DNA of 64,000 nt, from the NCBI GenBank assembly GCA_039654915.1, contig CM077595.1:44423501-44487500 (forward strand), read 5' to 3'. The notes below the pieces were generated by a model. That model was not told where the DNA came from, ran no database searches, and saw only the letters and a program-made list of their open reading frames with translations. This document shows positions 34,297 through 46,541 of this stretch, one piece after another. Position numbers and translations under genes: made by a program. Source of the DNA: Aquilaria yunnanensis (lineage: Eukaryota; Streptophyta; Magnoliopsida; Malvales; Thymelaeaceae). Each line of letters begins with the position of its first letter. The first letter of the stretch is position 1.

Positions 34297-36115
34297 TGTT
34301 GCCACCACACAAAAAGGGGAGAATTAAAAGTGTGGCATAAGGAATTGAAGGCAACATGAAGCACTTGGAAGCAAACTAGAGCTATTGCTTGAGTAATTCA
34401 AGCATCAAGCTTCAAATTTGGCCTACCCACTTTGGTAAGGGTTCTCTTGCTATCATGGGTTGTTTTCTATAATTTCAAGCAACCATGGAGCTAGGGCTAA
34501 GCTTGGAAGAGAGCCAGGAGCTTGATGAACCAAGCTTAGTGAGGGGAGTGCACTTATTGAAGGTTTTGTGACCTAGTGTGAAGTGCATAGAGATGGCAAC
34601 AAAAATTGGGGTTTCTAGAGCCCAAAGTTAGTACTAAATAGTGCTAAAATCCTCCTAAGGCCAATCATTAGCCTAAGGAGGGCTGCCATAGTGATTTGGT
34701 TGTGTTTATTATGTGTTTTATGGACTAATCTATGGTATATGTTGCTGCCGCATTTCATGTGTTTGTTAGTTGTGAATGGCTGCTGCATTTGGTTGTTATA
34801 TCTTATATACATGCATTATGGTTTTTTTGTTTTAATGTCTTTGGATGCAGGTTTTAATGATGGTTACATTGGTATTGAATCCAAGTGCTACCCTTACTAA
34901 GTTTCTCAATGAAACTTACTCCCCTTAATTCTATCATTTTAGGTCCAGCAGAAAGATCTCATTCAAACTAAGAATTGTGATTTGAGCTTTGATGTAAAAT
35001 TTTAGGTACATGAGCTTCCATATGTCTAGTTATGATCTAGAAAGTTTGGTGATTTTAGCATCACATTTGGTATTTTTAGTGATGGTACTTATTGTGTTGT
35101 GCAAAAGCTATCCAGCATCTTATTTTTGGAGTCCTTTGTGTGTCAAGCAATCCTATAACCTAGGGTGCATATTTAGCTGATTTAGGACCGTATTGTAGTT
35201 CATTTATGCATGTACATGTAGTGTTTGTAAAATGAGACAAGCATGGGAACATTTGAGTAATGCTTTGGCTATGTAAGTGATGTGGTGCGAAGCTGCCTAA
35301 GTGTGAATGATAGGCTGCTTACTTGTAAATTCTGTTTTAGCCACATAAAGTTGCTAGATGCAAGAGCATATAATTCCTATGTGTAATGAACATATATGGG
35401 GTAGGTTTGGAAGGCTTTCCCCTTGTGAATGAAGTGTTTGCGCACTTATGAAATTTTGTATGGGCAAAATGGTCATAAAGTAACCAGAATTTCGGCTCTA
35501 CACTTAAAGTTCTATATCTCCCTGTGTAGAGATAATCTTGGTATGAAATTTCAACCACACCAAGATAACAAGTAGAGATTGAATTGGAATTTGTAATTTC
35601 TAAATTTGGAGCCCTATACCCAAAGATATGATGTTGCCAGGATGGCTATGTTACTATTCATTTGGTCAGAATTTTGTAACCAACTTAAAAAATCCATAAG
35701 TTGGTCCATAGGTGGGCTATTGATGTAAAACAAAATGTCTTGGTTTTCTCTAAGTCTATACTTGATAACAGAGCAAGTAAAAAATGGGGTTACATGGCTA
35801 GAATGATATAGTTTATTAGTGGAAGTTACAAGTGCAGTGGCTGGTCACTAGAATTTAACACGATTGCCTAATGTGTGATAGCAAAGATTAAGACTTATGC
35901 TAGTGTTTTCCTTCTTTGCTGCCATGGTGTGCATGAAATATGAATATGTGTGTGATGGTTGGACCAATATGCTTGTGTTTACATAGTGCCCAAGAGGGCC
36001 ACTTGGGTATGCACACTAAAGGTAGTGTTCTGATGGCCTACAGAACATTACCAATCTTGGGAGTCTAAATGCAGAATTTTGGCACCATAATTGGACTAGC
36101 CTGGAGTGGGTAACA
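34297..36115 (+). repeat. D-family LTR, complete ends, joined to a second D LTR
   Basis: Starts TGTTGCCACC and ends GTGGGTAACA. About 1.8 kb, with an internal deletion just after the first 60 bp relative to the solo LTR. It retains the ~280-bp block (35460-35750) absent from the D element at 36433. Left flank ATCAT, right flank ATCAC, a 4/5 match. However, the right flank is D LTR rather than F gag, so a simple solo insertion does not explain it. Confidence 0.75.
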
Positions 36116-36432
36116 ATCACCTCACAAAAATTGGAGAATTATAAAGTGTGGCATAATGGTCAAAAACCATTATATTGAGTAATTCTCATCATGGTGATTG
36201 AAGTGTGAGGGTTCAAGGGCATGATCAACACCTACTTAAAAGTGTTCTAAGTTGGTAACTTGGCCCCCAAGAAAAGCCTTAAGGATTGCTTGTTTGTCAA
36301 GCTACCTATGGATTTTTTTGTAAGGTTTTCAAAATTTGGGTACTTATTTGAAAACTCTCAAGAAAGAGCTTTGGAGAGCTTTGGATGTCCAAGCTTTTGA
36401 CCTAAGTCAGATGGAGAAATTGTGGGGTTATT
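36116..36432 (+). repeat. Second, partial D-family LTR
   Basis: Corresponds to the first part of a D LTR (CACCTCACAAAAAT.. to GTGGGGTTATT), missing the first six bases and about 130 internal bases. It is interrupted at 36433 by a full D LTR start, presumably the insertion point of the D element that occupies the rest of the window. Confidence 0.65.
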
Positions 36433-39400
36433 TGTTACCACTTCACAAAAATGGGAGAATTACAAGTGTAGCATAACGGCTAAAAACCATTATATTGTGT
36501 AATTCTATTGGTAGTGATTAAAGTGTGAGGGGTAAAAGGTATATTGAACACCTTCTTAAAAGTGTTCCAAGTTGGTAACTTGGCCCCCAAGAAAAGCCTT
36601 AAGGATTGCTTGTTTGTCAAGCAACCTATGAACTTTTTTGTAAGGTTTCAGAAATTTGGGCACTCAATTGCAAAACTTTAACAAAACAGATTTGGAGAGT
36701 TATAAGAAGGATATTAATCGTATGAAAGTGCTATTGGAGGACAAAATTGCTCATGGAAGACAACTTTGGGCAAAGGAAACACTAAAGGCATTAAGGACCT
36801 AAAAATCTTACTGTAAACCTTAAGGTATTCAAGCCTTTGACTTAAGTCAAAGGGTAAAGTTGTGGGGTTATCCCACCTAAGCGAGGCTAATTGTGGCTGG
36901 AAAATGGGTCAAAAATTTTGGGCACATGTGGACCAATGTGTTTAAGATTAAAAAAACCATAATTAGTGAGAAGGAAATTGACGTAGAGCACGGTTAAGTT
37001 TGTTAAGTGTGTTTTGTGCCCTTACGCTCATTTAAGCCCATTTAAGTAGCCAACTCACTTATCTCTCCCCCATTTTTGGCCTCCTTCAGCCCAAGAACAT
37101 AGCCACACTTCCTCTATAGCCACCATACCATCAAACCTAAAACTACTTGCAATTGAAGTCAAGGAAGCACAAATGGAAGCTATTTGGTGCTAGTGTTTGT
37201 GTGCACCTAGCATCACTCTCCAATTTCAACATACCCATCAAGGTAAGGGTTCTCTTGCTCTCATGGGTTCTTTTCTATATTTTCAAGCAACCATGAAGCT
37301 AGGGCTAAGCTTGGAAGAGAACATGAGCTTGATGAACCAAGCTTAGTGAAAGCAGTGCACTTATTGAAGGTTTTGTGACCTAGTGTGAAGTGCACAAAGA
37401 TGGCAGTGAAATGACGGTTTCTAGAGCCCAAAGCTAGTACTAACTAGTGTTAAAATCCTCCAAAGACCAAGAATTAGCTTCAGGAGGGCTGCCATAGTGA
37501 TTTACTTATGTTTATTGCATGTTTTATGGACAAACCTATGGTTTATGTTGCTGTCGCACTGTTAGTGTTGTGCCCAAAAAACCAATCATGAGATGATTGT
37601 ATTTTTGCACATTGAGTCATGATATTTTATTGAGGCATTAATCCAGCAATTTTGTTTGTTGTTTTGTTTCTGCGTAACGTAATAAACATAATTGTAACCC
37701 TAGAATAATGATATTCTTAAACGTCCCTAGTCTAGTATTATTGTGGAGCGGGTTGCAATAATACATAATGACTAGCATATGTGGAGACTAATATGAGATA
37801 TGTAGTCTACATATGGGTACAAGTTGGAGAACTTGTGTACTGGACCGACCCACCATGAGAACACTTCATGGATCGTTATATGAGTGTCATAAGTGATTCT
37901 CATAGTGATCATGGTATATGTAGTCCTTCGACCTAAGATCATCAAGGTTCCCTACATGTGAGTCACATACTTTGATACTTTCCTTTGTTGCTCGTAACTG
38001 AGTGAACTTGAAAGAGGTCATTGGGCATGTCACATATCATGCGGAGGGATTTGGATGATCAAGATGGGATTTGTCCCTCCTATGTAACGGGAGTGATATC
38101 TTTGGGCCCCTTGATAGAGTGAGACTTAGAAAATCCATGGCCATGCTCCGATGAGTTGATATATGATATCAATGTCGTCAGTTTAAGTTGGTCTACTCGG
38201 TAATCAAGAAACCAAAGATTGGGCTATACGAGAGTGACACATTCCATGTCTTGTGCTTAGTCTTGATATCTTGGACAAAGGGACAATGGCATATATCGGT
38301 GATGATCATAAAGGTTTAGTCGATTCACTGACAATCTTGTCACTTGCGTAGCAATGATGTGTTGCTAGACACCGCTCATTGCTTATGATCATAAATGTGA
38401 TTTATGATCATTGCCAACATGCCAAGAGCCTATTGGGTCGCACACATAGAGCTATTTGGATCATTAGAGTGCATGGGCTAATTATTTGGGTTATGGTTTC
38501 ACTTTAATTTCGTATTAATAATGGGCCAAGGAGTTGAGCCATTATTAAGCCTGAAATTAAATCCTAATTGGATTAGGGCTTTGAAACCCATTAGGCCTGG
38601 AAGTTGAGTCTCACTAAAAATACAACTTTTAAGTGAGAAATTCGCAGCTCTCCTTGCCCTAGCCTCCCAAAAGGACAGCCGCACTCTTCTCTTGCAATTC
38701 CTTGGAGGACGCAAGCTAGCACTGTGAGCGCAAGAGAAACGCATCTGCCAGGACGTGGTGGAAGCGTGGTGATCCCGAGAGGCTCGTGTGGATACCATAG
38801 AGAGCCTGAACACGTCAACTGTTCAGGTGTTGTGATTCGACTCTACAGTTGAGTGAGAGATCTCAACCGAAAATTAGGTTTGAAATTTTCGAACACCCAG
38901 TTTACCCCGTTTCACTTGGATCCTGGAGGGTTTCGGTTAAATTCCGCTGCGCTGTTTGGCTCCCGAAACCCAACACGCACTTCATATGTTTGTTGGTTGT
39001 GAATGGCTGTTGCATTTGGTTGCTATATCTTGTATATATGCATTGTGGTTTTATGTTTTAGTGTCTTTGGGTGTAGGTTTTATTCATCATCACATTTCCT
39101 TAGGAAACCAAGTGTTTCCTTTACTAAGTTTCACAATGAAACTTACTCCCCTTAATTTTGTCATTTCAGGTCCAATTGAAAGATGACATTCAAACTGACC
39201 CTTTTGGTTTGAGTTTTGATCTGAAGTTTGAGTCACTTAAACTTCCATGTATCTTATTGGATCTAGAAAGTTGGGTGATTTTAGGAGCACATTTGGTATT
39301 TTTAGTGATGGTGCTTATTGTGTTATGCAACAGCTGTCCAGCATCCTGTTTTTGGAAACCATTATATCTTGGGTACTACTGTAAGTTAGGGTGTGTATTT

Positions 39401-39975
39401 AGCTGATTTAAGACCTAGGGTGTGTGAACATTTGAGTAATGTTTGGCTATATATGTGATGTGGTGCAAAGCTTTCTAAGAGTGAATGATGGGCTGCTTAC
39501 TTGTCAATACTATTTTAGCCACATATGGTTGTTAAATGCAAGGGAATGTATTTTCTGTTTGTAATGGACAAATACGGGGTAGCCTTGGAAGGTTGTCCCC
39601 TTGTGAATGAAGTGTTTGTACACTTGATAATGGAGCAAATAATATAGGGGGTTATGTGGCTAGATCAATACAGTTTATTGGAGGAACTTCAGGTGCAGTG
39701 GCTGGAATTTTTGAACCTAGTAAGAATGCTTAATGTGTGGAAGCCAAAACTAAGACTAGTGCGAGTGTTTTCCTTCTTAGCTACCATAGTGTGCATAAAT
39801 ATAAATATGTGTGTTATGGTTAGGCCAACATGCATGTATTTACATAGTGCTCAAGGGGGTCACCTGAGTATGTACACTAGGGGTGTGGTTTTGATGACCT
39901 ATAGGACATACCAATCCTAGGAGTTTAAATGCATGGTTTTGGCACCATAACTGTATTGCCCTGAAGTGGCTAATA
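36433..39975 (+). repeat. 5' LTR of element D with inserted G1
   Basis: The LTR runs from TGTTACC at 36433 to about 39975, just before a primer site, and is interrupted by solo LTR G1 with its TSD. About 2.1 kb without the insertion. The end reads GTGGCTAATAG, a decayed form of GTGGGTAACA. The part from 38976 is repeated at 41970 and 44964 within the array. Confidence 0.8.
37560..38975 (+). mobile_element. Solo G LTR, copy G1
   Basis: 1,416 bp, TGTTAG..CCCAACA, with matching TSD CGCAC at 37555-37559 and 38976-38980. It sits within the D 5' LTR. Diagnostic bases near its start (ATTGAGTC, AATCCAGC) differ from G2-G4, while those near its end (CACCCAGTTT, CCGCTGCGC) are shared with G2 and G3. 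Confidence 0.93.
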
Positions 39976-39980
39976 GATGT

Positions 39981-39992
39981 TGGTATCAGAGC
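39981..39992 (+). other. Primer-binding site of element D (tRNA-iMet), first copy
   Basis: TGGTATCAGAGC a few bases after the D LTR end. Copied by the array at 42975-42986 and 45969-45980. Confidence 0.85.
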
Positions 39993-40141
39993 ATGGTTTA
40001 CACATGTACATAGCATATAGTTGCATTGCATGCATCTACATACATGAACTCAGTTTGGTCAGCTACTAGTGTCAAGTACCATTGGAATACCTATGATCTT
40101 TATATGTGCTCTATGATGAATCATCAATGCAAGAAGTAAAC

Positions 40142-40553
40142 ATGGTTGCAACAAGGAGAGGGGAATCACCCCGAAGGCCTCCTACTGATTCTAAACAACA
40201 AAGAAATGTATAAAATAGAGGGAATCATGGCCAACTGAGGGTACCAAACCCTAAAGTGCCTCAGGTTTGGTTAGAGCTTCAGGGGAACTTAGCTCTAATC
40301 AATGAAAACTTAGTAAGGCTAATTCAAGCACAATAGCAAGGAGTCCAAGTAGCTCCAGCAGAACTAGTTTAGGATGCACAGCAGCAACCGGAAGTGGACA
40401 CTAGGAACACATCTGAATATGTTCCTTCTAGAAGCATAGAAGACACAAATGATGAAACGATTGAGGAGGAAGATTATGATAGGAAAAATCCAAGAGGAAT
40501 TTAATTAAGGTCTGAGATTGGTCAGGTATCCAAGACCAATCCCTGAGTCTATG
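40142..40553 (+). pseudogene. gag N-terminus of element D, array copy 1
   Basis: Begins MVATRRGESPRRPP, then stops at codon 24 (GTA TAA) and further stops later. The rest is glutamine- and glutamate-rich and ends at the G LTR junction (..TCTATG). Equivalent copies start at 43136 and 46130. All three share the same early stop, so the defect predates amplification. Confidence 0.7.
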
Positions 40554-41969
40554 TGTTAGTGTTGTGCCCAAAAAGCCAATCATGAGATGATTGTATTTTT
40601 GCACATTTAGTCATGATATTTTATTGAGGCATTAATCTAGCAATTTTGTTTGTTGTTTTGTTTCTGCGTAACGTAATAAACATAATTGTAACCCTAGAAT
40701 AATGATATTCTTAAATGTCCCTAGTCTAGTATTATTGTGGAGCGGGTTGCAATAATACATAATGACTAGCATATGTGGAGACTAATATGAGATATGTAGT
40801 CTACATATGGGTACAAGTTGGAGAACTTGTGTACTGGACCGACCCACCATGAGAACACTTCATGGATCGTTATATGAGTGTCATAAGTGATTCTCATAGT
40901 GATCATGGTATATGTAGTCCTTCGACCTAAGATCATCAAGGTTCCCTACATGTGAGTCACATACTTTGATACTTTCCTTTGTTGCTCGTAACTGAGTGAA
41001 CTTGAAGGAGGTCATTGGGTATGTCACATATCATGCGGAGGGATTTGTATGATCAAGATGGGATTTGTCCCTCCTATGTAACGGGAGTGATATCTTTGGG
41101 CCCCTTGATAGAGTGAGACTTAGAAAATGCATGGCCATGCTCCGATGAGTTGATATATGATATCAATGTCGTTAGTTTAAGTTGGTCTACTCGGTAATCA
41201 AGAAACCAAAGATTGGGCTATACGAGAGTTACACATTCCATGTCTTGTGCTTAGTCTTGATATCTTGGACAAAGGGACAATGGCATATATCGGTGATGAT
41301 CATAAAGGTTTAGTCGATTCACCGACAATCTTGTCACTTGGGTAGCAATGATGTGTTGCTAGACACCGCTCATTGCTTATGATCATAAATGTGATTTATG
41401 ATCATTGCCAACATGCCAAGAGCCTATTGGGTCGCACACATAGAGCTATTTGGATCATTAGAGTGCATGGGCTAATTATTTGGGTTATGGTTTCACTTTA
41501 ATTTCGTATTAATAATGGGCCAAGGAGTTGAGCCATTATTAAGCCTGAAATTAAATCCTAATTGGATTAGGGCTTTGAAACCCATTAGGCCTGGAAGTTG
41601 AGTCTCACTATAAATACAACTTTTAAGTGAGAAATTCGCAGCTCTCCTTGCCCTAGCCTCCCAAAAGGACAGCCACACTCTTCTCTTCCAATTCCTTGGA
41701 GGACGCAAGCTAGCACTGTGAGCGCAAGAGAAACGCATCTGCCAGGACGTGGTGGAAGCGTGGTGATCCCGAGAGGCTCGTGTGGATACCATAGAGAGCC
41801 TGAACACGTCAACTGTTCAGGTGTTGTGATTCGACTCTACAGTTGAGTGAGAGATCTCAACCGAAAATTAGGTATGAAATTTTCGAACACCCAGTTTACC
41901 CCGTTTCACTTGGATCCTGGAGGGTTTCGGTTAAATTCCGCTGCGCTGTTTGGCTCCCGAAACCCAACA
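40554..41969 (+). mobile_element. G LTR copy G2 (recombinant)
   Basis: 1,416 bp. Left flank CTATG and right flank CGCAC, which do not match each other but match the left TSD of G4 and the right TSD of G1. Bases up to about 41341 follow G4 (ATTTAGTC, AATCTAGC, GGTATGTC, CTTGGGTAGC), and from about 41503 follow G1 (TTTCGTATTAA, CACCCAGTTT). TATA box TATAAATA at 41609-41616. Confidence 0.92.
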
Positions 41970-43135
41970 CGCACTTCATATGTTTATTGGTTGTGAATGG
42001 CTGTTGCATTTGGTTGCTATATCTTGTATATATGCATTGTGGTTTTATGTTTTAGTGTCTTTGGGTGTAGGTTTTATTCATCATCACATTTCCTTAGGAA
42101 ACCAAGTGTTTCCTTTACTAAGTTTCACAATGAAACTTACTCCCCTTAATTTTGTGATTTCAGGTCCAATTGAAAGATGGCATTCAAACTGACCCTTTTG
42201 GTTTGAGTTTTGATCTGAAGTTTGAGTCACTTAAACTTCCATGTATCTTATTGGATCTAGAAAGTTGGGTGATTTTAGGAGCACATTTGGTATTTTTAGT
42301 GATGGTGCTTATTGTGTTATGCAACAGCTATCGAGCATCTTGTTTTTGGAAACCATTATATCTTGGGTACTACTGTAAGTTAGGGTTTGTATTTAGCTGA
42401 TTTAAGACCTAGGGTGTGTGAACATTTGAGTAATGTTTGGCTGTATATGTGATGTGGTGCAAAGCTTTCTAAGAGTGAATGATGGGCTGTTTACTTGTCA
42501 ATTCTATTTTAGCCACATATGGTTGTTAAATGCAAGGGAATGTAATTTCTGTTTGTAATGGACAAATATGAGGTAGCCTTGGAAGGTTGTCCCCTTGTGA
42601 ATGAAGTGTTTGTACACTTGATAATGGAGCAAATAATATAGGGGGTTATGTGGCTAGATCAATACAGTTTATTGGAGGAACTTCAGGTGCAGTGGCTGGA
42701 ATTTTTGAACCTAGTAAGAATGCTTAATGTGTGGAAGCCAAAACTAAGACTAGTGCGAGTGTTTTCCTTCTTAGCTACCATAGTGTGCATAAATATAAAT
42801 ATGTGTGTTATGGTTAGGCCAACATGCATGTATTTACATAGTGCTCAAGGGGGTCACCTGAGTATGTACACTAGGGGTGTGGTTTTGATGACCTATAGGA
42901 CATACCAATCCTAGGAGTTTAAATGCATGGTTTTGGCACCATAACTGTATTGCCCTGAAGTGGCTAATAGATGTTGGTATCAGAGCATGGTTTACACATG
43001 TACATAGCATATAGTTGCATTGCATGCATCTACATACATGAACTCAGTTTGGTCAGCTACTAGTGTCAAGTACCATTGGAATACCTATGATCTTTATATG
43101 TGCTCTATGATGAATCATCAATGCAGGAAGTAAAC

Positions 43136-43547
43136 ATGGTTGCAACAAGGAGAGGGGAATCACCCCGAAGGCCTCCTACTGATTCTAAACAACAAAGAAA
43201 TGTATAAAATAGAGGGAATCATGGCCAACTGAGGGTACCAAACCCTAAAGTGCCTCAGGTTTGGTTAGAGCTTCAGGGGAACTTAGCTCTAATCAATGAA
43301 AACTTAGTAAGGCTGATTCAAGCACAATATCAAGGAGTCCAAGTAGCTCCAGCAGAACTAGTTTAGGATGCACAGCAGCAACCGGAAGTGGACACTAGGA
43401 ACACATCTGAATATGTTCCTTCTAGAAGCATAGAAGACACAAATGATGAAACGATTGAGGAGGAAGATTATGATAGGAAAAATCCAAGAGGAATTTAATT
43501 AAGGTCTGAGATTGGTCAGGTATCCAAGACCAATCCCTCAGTCTATG
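43136..43547 (+). pseudogene. gag N-terminus of element D, array copy 2
   Basis: Second tandem copy of 40142-40553, with the same early stop and a few substitutions, including CAATATCAA where copy 1 has CAATAGCAA. Confidence 0.7.
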
Positions 43548-44963
43548 TGTTAGTGTTGTGCCCAAAAAGCCAATCATGAGATGATTGTATTTTTGAACAT
43601 TTAGTCATGATATTTTATTGAGGCATTAATCTAGCAATTTTGTTTGTTGTTTTATTTCTGCGTAACGTAATAAACATAATTGTAACCCTAGAATAATGAT
43701 ATTCTTAAACGTCCCTAGTCTAGTATTATTGTGATGCGGGTTGCAATAATACATAATGACTAGCATATGTGGAGACTAATATGAGATATGTAGTCTACAT
43801 ATGGGTACAAGTTGGAGAACTTGTGTACTGGACCGACCCACCATGAGAACACTTCATGGATCGTTATATGAGTGTCATAAGTGATTCTCATAGTGATCAT
43901 GGGATATGTAGTCCTTCGACCTAAGATCATCAAGGTTCCCTACATGTGAGTCACATACTTTGATACTTTCCTTTGTTGCTCGTAACTAAGTGAACTTGAA
44001 GGAGGTCATTGGGTATGTCACATATCATGCGGAGGGATTTGTATGATCAAGATGGGATTTGTCCCTCCTATGTAACGGGAGTGATATCTTTGGGCCCCTT
44101 GATAGAGTGAGACTTAGAAAATGCATGGCCATGCTCCGATGAGTTGATATATGATATCAATGTCGTCAGTTTAAGTTGGTCTACTCGGTAATCAAGAAAC
44201 CAAAGATTGGGCTATACGAGAGTGACACATTCCATGTCTTGTGCTTAGTCTTGATATCTTGGACAAAGGGACAATGGCATATATCGGTGATGATCATAAA
44301 GGTTTAGTCGATTCACCGACAATCTTGTCACTTGGGTAGCAATGATGTGTTGCTAGACACCGCTCATTGCTTATGAGCATAAATCTGATTTATGATCATT
44401 GCCAACATGGCAAGAGCCTATTGGGTCGCACACATAGAGCTATTTGGATCATTAGAGTGCATGGGCTAATTATTTGGGTTATGGTTTCACTTTAATTTCG
44501 TATTAATAATGGGCCAAGGAGTTGAGCCATTATTAAGCCTGAAATTAAATCCTAATTGGATTAGGGCTTTGAAACCCATTAGGCCTGGAAGTTGAGTCTC
44601 ACTATAAATACAACTTTTAAGTGAGAAATTCGCAGCTCTCCTTGCCCTAGCCTCCCAAAAGGACAGCCGCACTCTTCTCTTCCAATTCCTTGGAGGACGC
44701 AAGCTAGCACTGTGAGCGCAAGAGAAACGCATCTGCCGGGACTTGGTGGAAGCGTGGTGATCCCGAGAGGCTCGTGTGGATACCATAGAGAGCCTGAACA
44801 CGTCAACTGTTCAGGTGTTGTGATTCGACTCTACAGTTGAGTGAGAGATCTCAACCGAAAATTAGGTATGAAATTTTTGAACACCCAGTTTACCCCGTTT
44901 CACTTGGATCCTGGAGGGTTTCGGTTAAATTCCGCTGCGCTGTTTGGCTCCCGAAACCCAACA
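43548..44963 (+). mobile_element. G LTR copy G3 (recombinant)
   Basis: 1,416 bp with left flank CTATG and right flank CGCAC, as in G2. It shares most diagnostic bases with G2, but at one site (CATGGCAAGAG, near 44407) it agrees with G4, so its crossover or later conversion history differs slightly. Confidence 0.92.
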
Positions 44964-46129
44964 CGCACTTCATATGTTTATTGGTTGTGAATGGCTGTTG
45001 CATTTGGTTGCTATATCTTGTATATATGCATTGTGGTTTTATGTTTTAGTGTCTTTGGGTGTAGGTTTTATTCATCATCACATTTCCTTAGGAAACCAAG
45101 TGTTTCCTTTACTAAGTTTCACAATGAAACTTACTCCCCTTAATTTTGTCATTTCAGGTCCAATTGAAAGATGACATTCAAACTGACCCTTTTGGTTGGA
45201 GTTTTGATCTGAAGTTTGAGTCACTTAAACTTCCATGTATCTTATTAGATCTAGAAAGTTGGGTGATTTTAGGAGCACATTTGGTATTTTTAGTGATGGT
45301 GCTTATTGTGTTATGCAACAGCTGTCCAGCATCCTGTTTTTGGAAACCATTATATCTTGGGTACTACTGTAAGTTAGGGTGTGTATTTAGCTGATTTAAG
45401 ACCTAGGGTGTGTGAACATTTGAGTAATGTTTGGCTATATATGTGATGTGGTGCAAAGCTTTCTAAGAGTGAATGATGGGCTGCTTACTTGTTAATTCTA
45501 TTTTAGCCACATATGGTTGTTAAATGCAAGGGAATGTATTTTCTGTTTGTAATGGACAAATATGGGGTAGCCTTGGAAGGTTGTCCCCTTGTGAATGACG
45601 TGTTTGTATACTTGATAATGGAGCAAATAATATAGGGGGTTATGTGGCTAGATCAATACAGTTTATTGGAGGAACTTCAGGTGCAGTGGCTGGAATTTTT
45701 GAACCTAGTAAGAATGCTTAATGTGTGGAAGCCAAAACTAAGACTAGTGCGAGTGTTTTCCTTCATAGCTACCATAGTGTGCATAAATATAAATATGTGT
45801 GTTATGGTTAGGCCAACATGCATGTATTTGCATAGTGCTCAAGGGGGTCATCTGAGTATGTACACTAGGGGTGTGGTTTTGATGACCTATAGGACATACC
45901 AATCCTAAGAGTTTAAATGCATGGTTTTGGCACCATAACTGTATTGCCCTGAAGTGGCTAATAGATGTTGGTATCAGAGCATGGTTTACACATGTACATA
46001 GCATATAGTTGCATTGCATGCATCTACATACATGAACTCAGTTTGGTCAGCTACTAGTGTCAAGTACCATTGGAATACCTATGATCTTTATATGTGCTCT
46101 ATGATGAATCATCAATGCAGGAAGTAAAC

Positions 46130-46541
46130 ATGGTTGCAACAAGGAGAGGGGAATCACCCCGAAGGCCTCCTACTGATTCTAAACAACAAAGAAATGTATA
46201 AAATAGAGGGAATCATGGCCATCTGAGGGTACCAAACCCTAAAGTGCCTCAGGTTTGGTTAGAGCTTCAGGGGAACTTAGCTCTAATCAATGAAAACTTA
46301 GTAAGGCTGATTCAAGCACAATATCAAGGAGTCCAAGTAGCTCCAGCAGAACTAGTTTAGGATGCACAGCAGCAACCGGAAGTGGACACTAGGAACACAT
46401 CTGAATATGTTCCTTCTAGAAGCATAGAAGACACAAATGATGAAACGATTGAGGAGGAAGATTATGATAGGAAAAATCCAAGAGGAATTTAATTAAGGTC
46501 TGAGATTGGTCAGGTATCCAAGACCAATCCCTCAGTCTATG
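46130..46541 (+). pseudogene. gag N-terminus of element D, array copy 3
   Basis: Third tandem copy. It lies next to G4, which separates it from the remainder of gag at 47963. Allowing for the duplicated CTATG, the coding region was continuous here before insertion of G4. Confidence 0.7.

Noticed and set aside
38499..39186. ORFs recurring every 2,994 bp (for example 38849-39061 and 41843-42055) as a tandem gene family
   Set aside because: They lie in G LTRs and D LTR ends on both strands, also appear in the solo LTR at 18316-19729, and match no protein domain. Their repetition follows from the array.
39981..39992. Part of a tRNA gene
   Set aside because: Only the 12-nt complement of a tRNA-iMet 3' end is present, next to an LTR. 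It is a primer-binding site.
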